A stretch of 38,484 nt of DNA from Acidobacteriota bacterium (lineage in GTDB: Bacteria; Acidobacteriota; Terriglobia; UBA7540). The DNA lies in NCBI GenBank assembly GCA_021828285.1, contig JAKASG010000025.1:1-38484 (forward strand), written 5' to 3'. This document shows positions 32,213 through 38,484 of the stretch, in pieces (position 1 is the first letter of the stretch; every line of letters starts with the position of its first letter). The notes under the pieces were generated by a model. The model was given only the letters and a program-made list of their open reading frames with translations, ran no database searches and was not told where the DNA came from. The position numbers were made by a program, and so were the translations under genes.

Positions 32213-32557
32213 ATGAGTTTCAGTATGGCCCCTTTTGAAGTCGCGTCGGCGAGCCTGGCCGAGCCCGCCAAAGTTCATTTTGTCCGGCTTATGCCGGGCA
32301 TTGCAACGCGGCACAGCGATACGATTGACATTTTCTTCCGCGTCAACGGTCGGCCCGCCTTGGTGGCGATTTCCTGCGCGACGCTCTCGGAGCTCGACGC
32401 TAAAGAGTCCAGGCATTTTACCGATCAACAGCTCGTGGATATTGCCGGCCAATGGCTTCATCGAACGCTCGCGGCGGGCTATGATGCGACGGTCGCAGAA
32501 CTGTTTCTGGGTGGAGCGGATTTCCGCTCCATGGCGAAAGAGCTGGGTTATTACTGA
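32213..32557 (+). CDS. small conserved-looking protein of unknown function
   Basis: 114 residues, not recognised. It begins MSFSMAPFEVASASLAEP, has an amphipathic strand pattern (KVHFVRLMPG, TIDIFFRVNGRPALVAIS) and ends in a helical part (FTDQQLVDIAGQWLHRTLAAG; MAKELGYY). No signal peptide, membrane helix or metal motif. GGAGG seven bases upstream makes ATG 32213 firm. The gene follows the structured leader and lies 73 bases before glmS on the same strand, so it may be in one transcript with glmS. Real coding is likely given the start signal and codon use. Confidence 0.6.
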   Translation: MSFSMAPFEVASASLAEPAKVHFVRLMPGIATRHSDTIDIFFRVNGRPALVAISCATLSELDAKESRHFTDQQLVDIAGQWLHRTLAAGYDATVAELFLGGADFRSMAKELGYY

Positions 32558-32630
32558 GACGCCGCATGCTGCTCGCGCCGCGCGCGGCCGTGTTAGGGGC
32601 GAAGCTTTGGCTTAGCGAAAGGGGCGGGAC

Positions 32631-34454
32631 GTGTGCGGGATCGTTGCGTACATCGGCGACAAGCCGGCGCGCGAGATTCTCATCGAAGGCTTGAAGCGGC
32701 TCGAATACCGCGGCTATGATTCGAGCGGCATCGCCATTCTGAACGAATCCTCTTACATTGCGAAGGCGGTCGGCAAGGTGGCCGTCCTCGAGGGCCGGGT
32801 TCGGAGCGACCATCCGGAAGGCGTGGTGGGCATCGCGCACACGCGCTGGGCCACCCACGGCAGGCCGACGGAAGCCAACGCCCATCCCCATTGCGACTGC
32901 TCCGGCCGGATCCTTCTGGTCCACAACGGCATCATTGAAAACTACCAGACGCTAAAGCGGCGCCTTGAAAGCCAGGGGCACCAATTCCGCTCTGAAACGG
33001 ATACGGAAGCCCTCGCCCATCTGATTGAAAGCCACTACGAAGGCGACTTCGAATCGGCGGTTCAAAAAGCGCTCCTGCAAGTGCAGGGAACTTTTGGAAT
33101 CGCCGCCCTTCACCGCGCACATCCGAATGAGATTTTTGTGGCCCGGCGGGGAAGCCCCATCATTCTCGGCGTGCGGGACGGCGAGGCGCTGGCGGCTTCC
33201 GATGTGGCGGCGCTCGCCCGGCATACCGACCGGGTCGTCTATCTCGAGGACAACGAAGTTGCGAAGCTCGAACGGGGCCAATTTTCGATTGCGACGCTCG
33301 AAAAGCGAGCCGTGCGGCGGGAAGCGCGGGCTATCGAGATGGATGCGGAATCGCTCGATTGCGGCGCATTTCCGCACTTCATGCTCAAGGAAATTTTCGA
33401 GCAGCCCGAGGCGGTGGAAAATGCCCTGCGCGGCCGCGTCAACCCTTCGGAAGCGGTCTCGAAGCTGGGCGGCCTTGAATCGGTGAGGGAGCGCCTCGAG
33501 CAGGCTCGGCACTTGATCATCATCAGTTGCGGAACGAGCTTCTACGCGGGCCTTTACGCGCGCTACGTTTTCGAAGCCCTCACCGACTTGACGGTTGAGA
33601 CGGAACTGGCCTCCGAATTCCGCTATCGCAAGCTGAATATTCGCCAGAACACCGTCGTGCTGGCCATCAGCCAATCGGGTGAAACTCTGGATACGCTTGC
33701 GGCGCTCCGCGAAGCGCGGCGGAAAGGCGCACTCGTCCTCGGCCTGGTCAACGTGGTGGGAAGCACGATTTCGCGCGAGACGCATGCCGGCATCTACAGT
33801 CATGCGGGCATGGAAATCGGCGTCGCCTCAACCAAGTCCTTTACCACCCAAATCACAGTCCTTGCATTGATGGCGCTCTTGATGGGGCGCAGCCGCGATT
33901 TATCCTACGAGGAAGGACTCGCCCTCATCCACGGCCTCGAAGAAATTCCGTCGCAGATGCGCCAGGTACTCGCGCAGAATGAGCGCATCCGTGAATTGGC
34001 CGCCAAGTATTCGAAAGCGGAGCACTTTCTCTATATCGGCCGCAAATATCAATATCCGATTGCGCTTGAAGGCGCGCTCAAGCTCAAGGAAGTTGCCTAT
34101 ATCCACGCGGAAGGCTACGCCGCGGGCGAAATGAAGCACGGGCCGATTGCGCTGATCGATCCAGCCTTTCCGACCATGGCGCTTGCGCCGGAGGACGGCT
34201 CCTACGACAAGATCGTTTCGAACATCCAGGAAATCCGCGCGCGCGAAGGCAAAATTGTCGCCCTCACTACCGCCGGCAATACGCGCCTTGCCGGGCTCGT
34301 TGACGATCTGATTGAAATTCCGCGCACGAAGGATATCCTGTCGCCGCTTCTGAGCGTCATCCCGCTTCAGCTTTTCGCCTATCACTGTGCGGTCCTGCGC
34401 GGCTGCGACGTGGATAAGCCGCGCAATCTGGCGAAGAGCGTGACGGTCGAATAA
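32631..34454 (+). CDS. glmS: glutamine--fructose-6-phosphate aminotransferase (isomerizing)
   Basis: 607 residues, full length. The protein begins MCGIVAYIG, so the catalytic cysteine becomes the N-terminal residue after Met removal; this fixes the GTG start at 32631, with GGGGCGGG upstream. The N-terminal glutaminase domain shows RWATHGRPTEANAHPH and VHNGIIENY. The C-terminal part has two SIS domains with ISCGTSFYAGLYARYVFE near residue 298, AISQSGETLDTL near 346, SVASTKSFT-like EIGVASTKSFTTQ, and the final CDVDKPRNLAKSVTVE. It makes glucosamine-6-phosphate, the first committed step to UDP-GlcNAc for peptidoglycan and lipopolysaccharide. It converges with galE. Confidence 0.98.
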   Translation: MCGIVAYIGDKPAREILIEGLKRLEYRGYDSSGIAILNESSYIAKAVGKVAVLEGRVRSDHPEGVVGIAHTRWATHGRPTEANAHPHCDCSGRILLVHNGIIENYQTLKRRLESQGHQFRSETDTEALAHLIESHYEGDFESAVQKALLQVQGTFGIAALHRAHPNEIFVARRGSPIILGVRDGEALAASDVAALARHTDRVVYLEDNEVAKLERGQFSIATLEKRAVRREARAIEMDAESLDCGAFPHFMLKEIFEQPEAVENALRGRVNPSEAVSKLGGLESVRERLEQARHLIIISCGTSFYAGLYARYVFEALTDLTVETELASEFRYRKLNIRQNTVVLAISQSGETLDTLAALREARRKGALVLGLVNVVGSTISRETHAGIYSHAGMEIGVASTKSFTTQITVLALMALLMGRSRDLSYEEGLALIHGLEEIPSQMRQVLAQNERIRELAAKYSKAEHFLYIGRKYQYPIALEGALKLKEVAYIHAEGYAAGEMKHGPIALIDPAFPTMALAPEDGSYDKIVSNIQEIRAREGKIVALTTAGNTRLAGLVDDLIEIPRTKDILSPLLSVIPLQLFAYHCAVLRGCDVDKPRNLAKSVTVE

Positions 34455-34516
34455 GCCTCCCAAAGCGCGCACCTCTCATCCGCGCCGCGCATCGCCGGTG
34501 ACGCCCGAAGGCAAGG

Positions 34517-35515
34517 CTAGCCGCCGGGCGCCCCGGTTCCGCTGCCTGCACCGCGCGCGTGCCATTTCCAGGCGGACTGAATGATGGTTTCGAGGTCTGA
34601 ATGCCGAGGCTTCCAATCGAGCGTTCGGCCGGCGAGCGCAGGATCGGCGACGAGCACCGGCGGATCTCCTGGGCGCCGCGGGGCATTTCGCGCGGGAACC
34701 GTCTTCCCTGAAATGTTTTCGACGGCTGTGATGACCTCTCGCACCGAATGCCCGCGCCCGGTTCCAAGATTGAGTGCAACGCTTTTGCCGCCTGTGCCGA
34801 GATATTCAAGCGCGCGCACGTGAGCTTCGGCGAGGTCCGCAACGTGGATGTAGTCGCGAATCGCCGTGCCGTCGGGCGTCGGGTAATCTGTTCCGAAGAC
34901 TTCGATCGGCGGGCCTGCGCCCATCGCCGCTTCAATCACCAGTGGAATGATGTGGGTTTCCGGATGGTGCCTTTCGCCCAGGTCGCCTTCGAGATCAGCG
35001 CCGGCGGCGTTGAAGTACCGGAGCGCGACCCATTGGATATCGTAAGCGTCCCCATAGCCCTTGAGCGCCGCTTCCATGGCTCTCTTGGTTTCACCGTAAG
35101 GGTTGATCGGCCGCTGAGGATGATTTTCAGGAATCGAATTTTCCCGGGGGTTTCCGTAGACCGCGGCGGATGAAGAAAAGACGATCTGCTTCACGCCGGC
35201 ATCGAGCATCGCGTCGAGCAAATGGAGCGTGCCCACAACATTGTTCCAATAATAGGCGCGCGGATCGGCTACCGATTCGCCCACCGCGATCAGCGCGGCA
35301 AAATGCATGACCGCCGTAATCTTGTGATGCCGGAAAGCCTCTGCCAGCGTTCGCCGATCGGACAAGTCGCCTTCGATCAATGGCCCCCATCGGACCGCTT
35401 CACGATGTCCGTGAGCGAGATTATCGAAAACAACAGGCTCGTGCCCGGCGCGCGCAAGCGCCTTCGCCGTGTGGCTTCCGATGTAACCCGCTCCGCCTGT
35501 GACCAAAACACGCAT
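34517..35515 (-). CDS. galE: UDP-glucose 4-epimerase
   Basis: 332 residues of the extended SDR family. The NAD motif is TGGAGYIGSHTAKAL at the N-terminus, the catalytic SSSAAVYGNP Ser is near residue 120, and the Tyr/Lys pair is in NPYGETKRAME. The segment RYFNAAGAD and the late GTGRGHSVREVI are typical of GalE. It interconverts UDP-glucose and UDP-galactose for polysaccharide synthesis or galactose use. ATG 35515 (MRVLVTGG) is chosen because GGAGAAGCTG stands just before it and the Rossmann strand begins there; the frame extends to 35551. It follows the TonB receptor on the same strand by about 130 bases, a gap with no clear feature. Confidence 0.95.
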   Translation of the reverse strand: MRVLVTGGAGYIGSHTAKALARAGHEPVVFDNLAHGHREAVRWGPLIEGDLSDRRTLAEAFRHHKITAVMHFAALIAVGESVADPRAYYWNNVVGTLHLLDAMLDAGVKQIVFSSSAAVYGNPRENSIPENHPQRPINPYGETKRAMEAALKGYGDAYDIQWVALRYFNAAGADLEGDLGERHHPETHIIPLVIEAAMGAGPPIEVFGTDYPTPDGTAIRDYIHVADLAEAHVRALEYLGTGGKSVALNLGTGRGHSVREVITAVENISGKTVPARNAPRRPGDPPVLVADPALAGRTLDWKPRHSDLETIIQSAWKWHARGAGSGTGAPGG

Positions 35516-35644
35516 CAGCTTCTCCTTTACCGCGCGAAAGGACCGCGCCACTCACGATACCTTCCGCAGGGAGCGCGCGCAAGCGCACGGCTCCGCAAGA
35601 CAGATGCTCCGCGAAATACATCGTTGCAGCGTGCCCCCGGCCGC

Positions 35645-38191
35645 TCAGTAGATGATATCGAGCGAAGCGTCGTAGAAGCGGTGCTGGAAGCCGACAAAAT
35701 GGCCGAAGTAGGGCGATGCGACATTGGAGTAAACGTCCAGCGGGTTCAAATGATTGGTGAGGTTGTAGACGTCCACGGAGAGGCGGAACTTGTGTTCGTT
35801 CAGCAAAGGGATAAACGGGATGCGGAAATCGTGCGCGAGCTTAAGATCGAGCGAAAGAAACGTGGGAAAACGCTGGCCGTCCGGGTTGCCGTAGTAGTTT
35901 TCTTGGACCGTATAATTCGAATAAGGGAAGCCGGAATGCCAGTCGAGGATCGGGCTGGCCGTAAAGTGAAAAGGGGCCTGAAACGTTCCCCACCAAACGA
36001 GCCGGTTTGGGATGTTCGAAGGCAATTCGGCGAAAAAATCGGGGCGAAAAACCGGTTGCTCAAAAGGAACGTAGAGCGCGGACAAGGTGTTGAGGTCCCC
36101 ATGGGAGAGGCTGCGTATGTAAGAAACGCTGAAGTCGGCCTTTGCGCCGCGATGAATGCGCAGTGTGGTTTCAAGGTCGTGGTAGCGCAAGCCGCCCGTA
36201 TTGGTCAGCAGCATAAGCGATTGGCCGTTCGGGACGGTTTTCGGGCTGATCATGAATTCGTCGTAAGTATGGCTGCCCAGGTAACTGACGCGGAGGACGA
36301 GATCGCGGCTCACTTCCTGGTCCACTTCGGCGCTCCAGGTGAGGTTATAAGGCGTGCTTCCCAGATGATGGCCGGTGGGAACAAGAAGACCGTCCTCGTT
36401 GAAGTGCTCGTAAGCGTTCTGGTAAACGATGGGTGGGCCCGTGGGAACGCCGTTGTTGTAAAGGGTGATGACGCGAGCCGGGTTGTTGGTGAAGCCCCCC
36501 GCGAGGAGCGGGATGCGGTCATCGAAGACGCCGAAACCGGATCGAAAAATGGTGCGGCCGCTCGGGCCGGGCGAATAAACCAGGCCCACGCGCGGAGCAA
36601 TCGTCGCGCGCTCGCCGAGCGTTTGCGATGAGGCCCGGGCGCCCGCATCAAGCGCCACGTGCGGGTCGAACGCCCAATGGTCTTCGACAAAAAGAGCGGT
36701 TTCCGTGTCGCGGGCGGCGAGCAAACCCGGCCCCTCGAAAGTGATTTGCTCAGCGGGCGTTCCATTGAGATCCTGCAGAATGACCGGATGGGAGTGACTG
36801 CCTCCGTGATAGGAGCGGCGAATCACGTCCTCACCGAAGCTGAAATGGTGAGCGCCCCAGGCGTGCTTGGTCGGCAACGCGAAGACTTGCGAAAATTCCT
36901 GCTGGCTGCTGGTGCGGTTCCAGGCGTTGAAGTAATTGCCGCCGAAGCCGTTGGGCGTCCAGAGCATGTTCTCCGCCCCCTGGCCGTAAGCGTCGCTCAC
37001 GAAGCGCATCTGCTTGGCGACGGTTGACAGCACGATGCCTGACTTGAAGAGGTAATGGTCCGAGAGGGCAACCGAATAACCGCGCTGGCCGTAATTCGAA
37101 GACGCCGATTGCGGCATCAGCGCATTGATGTTCATGAATTGGCGGCGGAGGGGAAACAAGGTGACTTCGACGTTATCCAGGTGGTGCGCCGAGGAGATGT
37201 ATTGGAAATCGGTAAGCGAGGTGAAGCCTTGCGTATCCGTTTCATTGTTCGGCCAGGCGAGGCCGCGCACGGGCTCGCGCTCGTAATCGTAGACGAAGTA
37301 CTCGGCAAAGTTGAATTTGTTCGCGATCAGCGGGCCGCCAAAGCTCAAGCGCGGCTCATCATCTTCAATGCCCACCATGTGCCCGCTGCGAATGCGGGGT
37401 GAAGGGATCATGTCATTCAGCTCGAATTTCCAGGCCTCGGGAGGTGCTTTGATGTGAATCGTCGTCAGGCCGCCGGAAAACTGGCCGTATTGAGTGAGGT
37501 AAGCGCTCTTATAGACGCGCAGCGATTCGATGGCGTCAATGGGAACGCTGATGGAAAAGCTGCCCGTAACCGGATCCACGGCTTCTGCCGAATCCACTAG
37601 CAGCATGCCCTGGTTCAGGCTCGAGCCCTTAATGCTGATTTTCCCGTCGGGCGTGCGGACAACCCCGGGAACGAGCGGCAGCGCGGCGGTGAATTTTTCC
37701 TCGACCAATGGCAAAGACTCGAGCTGGTGTGCGACGATGCGCGAGGGTTCGCCCGCGTGTTGCGCTGAAACTTGCCGGGAATGGCCGAGCACGTTGATGG
37801 TTTCGTGAAGAATGACTTCGGGCGGAAGAATGACTTCAAGGAACGGCGGAGGCTCCGTGCCGATGGTAATGCCTGGCTTCGCGACGGGCTGGCGCCCCAC
37901 CGCGGCGCAAGTGAGGCTGTAAGTTCCGGGGAGCAATCCCGTGAAATCGAAGCGGCCATCCGCCCCGGTCGTCTCCGGCAGGCCGCCGCCCGTGAGCAGG
38001 GGACCTGTCAACGTGCAAACCGCGCCTTGAATTGCCGCGCCCTTGGGGTCTTGAACTTCCCCGCCCAGGGCTTGCTCTGTGGTGGCCGAGCGCGCCGGCT
38101 GAGCCATGGTGGCCGCCAGCAGCACCCAGAAAACCGCAGACAGCCAGGCCGAATCGTTTTTGGCCATATTCATGGGATGCGCGAGACTCAT
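35645..38191 (-). CDS. TonB-dependent receptor with carboxypeptidase-regulatory-like domain
   Basis: 848 residues. The signal peptide core is WLSAVFWVLLAATMA, cleaved near PARSA. It is followed by a CarboxypepD_reg-like domain (about 42-120; GGEVQDPKGAAIQGAVCTLTG, TGADGRFDFTGLLPGTYSLTC), a plug (about 150-250; ISIKGSSLNQGMLLVDSAEAVDPVTG) and an outer-membrane beta-barrel ending FQHRFYDASLDIIY. This Oar/SusC-like architecture is typical of Acidobacteria. It would import a large ligand across the outer membrane with TonB energy; no SusD partner is present. It is shorter than many relatives (1000 or more residues). ATG 38191 is used; ATG 38173 and 38167 are alternatives, and none has a strong Shine-Dalgarno. 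The ligand is not predictable. Confidence 0.9.
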   Translation of the reverse strand: MSLAHPMNMAKNDSAWLSAVFWVLLAATMAQPARSATTEQALGGEVQDPKGAAIQGAVCTLTGPLLTGGGLPETTGADGRFDFTGLLPGTYSLTCAAVGRQPVAKPGITIGTEPPPFLEVILPPEVILHETINVLGHSRQVSAQHAGEPSRIVAHQLESLPLVEEKFTAALPLVPGVVRTPDGKISIKGSSLNQGMLLVDSAEAVDPVTGSFSISVPIDAIESLRVYKSAYLTQYGQFSGGLTTIHIKAPPEAWKFELNDMIPSPRIRSGHMVGIEDDEPRLSFGGPLIANKFNFAEYFVYDYEREPVRGLAWPNNETDTQGFTSLTDFQYISSAHHLDNVEVTLFPLRRQFMNINALMPQSASSNYGQRGYSVALSDHYLFKSGIVLSTVAKQMRFVSDAYGQGAENMLWTPNGFGGNYFNAWNRTSSQQEFSQVFALPTKHAWGAHHFSFGEDVIRRSYHGGSHSHPVILQDLNGTPAEQITFEGPGLLAARDTETALFVEDHWAFDPHVALDAGARASSQTLGERATIAPRVGLVYSPGPSGRTIFRSGFGVFDDRIPLLAGGFTNNPARVITLYNNGVPTGPPIVYQNAYEHFNEDGLLVPTGHHLGSTPYNLTWSAEVDQEVSRDLVLRVSYLGSHTYDEFMISPKTVPNGQSLMLLTNTGGLRYHDLETTLRIHRGAKADFSVSYIRSLSHGDLNTLSALYVPFEQPVFRPDFFAELPSNIPNRLVWWGTFQAPFHFTASPILDWHSGFPYSNYTVQENYYGNPDGQRFPTFLSLDLKLAHDFRIPFIPLLNEHKFRLSVDVYNLTNHLNPLDVYSNVASPYFGHFVGFQHRFYDASLDIIY

Positions 38192-38435
38192 CCCGAGTTT
38201 TTGACCTTCCGTTCCGATGGGGGGTCCTCGCTTCTCAAAGGTTTGTGAATAATCCGGCCCGCCTTTTGGTCTTTAAGCAGTACGAAAGTGGATAGATTTC
38301 TCAGTAATCCATCTGCCCAGCGCGTGGGTCTATAGAATAACACGAACGCGCTGCAGCACAGGCGGTTTTCGAGGCTTGCTGTGGTCACCCGCCGCCGCGC
38401 GGGCGGTTCCTGCCCAGGGGAACTTGAAATTAGTA
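38192..38435. other. intergenic region upstream of the TonB receptor gene
   Basis: No gene recognised in this divergent gap. On the minus strand TATTCT followed by TCTATAGA (around 38329-38340) could be a -10 for the receptor gene, but no -35 fits. Confidence 0.3.
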
Positions 38436-38444
38436 TGGTATAAT
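38436..38444 (+). promoter_or_regulatory. extended -10 promoter for a gene beyond the right edge
   Basis: TGGTATAAT: a perfect TATAAT (38439-38444) preceded by a TGn extension, which can replace a -35. It points out of the window. Confidence 0.55.
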
Positions 38445-38466
38445 GGCAGATGCAGTTAACTCTGAT

Positions 38467-38473
38467 AGGAGGG
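38467..38473 (+). promoter_or_regulatory. Shine-Dalgarno of a truncated gene at the right edge
   Basis: AGGAGGG ends 11 bases before the window edge and about 23 bases after the extended -10. A start codon just outside the window is expected. Confidence 0.5.
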
Positions 38474-38484
38474 TGTACCCCTTA

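Noticed and set aside
31888-32238. Open frame of 116 residues over the leader before the small gene
   Set aside because: It is crossed by the strong hairpins, has no Shine-Dalgarno at its start and no family-like sequence.
35222-36631. Plus-strand open frame of 469 residues
   Set aside because: It spans the antisense of galE's start and the TonB receptor's C-terminus, both well supported; composition is charged and non-protein-like.

Overview
The window is GC-rich, densely coded DNA with no rRNA, CRISPR array, phage or insertion-sequence gene. It suggests an environmental, heterotrophic Gram-negative bacterium, most likely of the Acidobacteriota. Pointers are a TonB-dependent receptor with an N-terminal carboxypeptidase-regulatory-like domain, a long Asp-box (VPS10/sortilin-like) secreted protein, a Tat-exported Gfo/Idh/MocA oxidoreductase beside a DUF6807 protein, and frequent TTG/GTG starts. 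The phylum is inferred from family content, not from a marker gene.

Layout. 1-1.7 kb (+): a ferritin-like/VIT1 fusion (MbfA type) and a PAT-like GNAT acetyltransferase. 1.8-7.3 kb (-), in transcription order: tRNA-Lys(TTT), a cytochrome P450, a LolD/MacB-type ATPase, its FtsX/MacB permease, an exported esterase and a LOG-family protein. 7.35-13.7 kb (+): housekeeping genes larC, metG, tatD-like, a trans-polyprenyl diphosphate synthase, a CYTH-domain protein and tatA. 13.8-16.2 kb (+): a small Cys/His protein, then the NAD-salvage pair pncB-pncA. 16.3-27.3 kb (+): a metallo-beta-lactamase-fold protein that has lost its metal motif, an SDR dehydrogenase, lutA, lutB, a secreted GH78 alpha-L-rhamnosidase, a fumarylacetoacetate-hydrolase (FAH) family protein and the Asp-box protein. 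27.4-31.9 kb (-): a tight run of DUF6807, Tat-Gfo/Idh/MocA, a second Gfo/Idh/MocA and a Cas4/RecB-like PD-(D/E)XK nuclease. 32.0-34.5 kb (+): a structured leader, a small unknown gene and glmS. 34.5-38.2 kb (-): galE and a TonB-dependent receptor. A promoter and Shine-Dalgarno at the right edge point to a + strand gene outside the window.

How the genes may work together. The most interesting block is 16.3-23.9 kb. GH78 releases L-rhamnose. In the non-phosphorylative L-rhamnose (and L-fucose) route, an SDR oxidises the 2-keto-3-deoxy acid and an FAH-family enzyme cleaves the diketo product to pyruvate and L-lactate. LutA/LutB belong to the L-lactate oxidation complex. GH78, SDR, FAH and LutAB on one strand therefore fit a rhamnoside-to-pyruvate module, although the sugar dehydrogenase, lactonase, dehydratase and LutC are not visible here. 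This is inference from family membership. Other notable points are a mobile-repeat-like inverted repeat read in frame inside the MetRS linker, a nuclease co-transcribed with sugar oxidoreductases, and a hairpin-rich leader upstream of the small gene before glmS.
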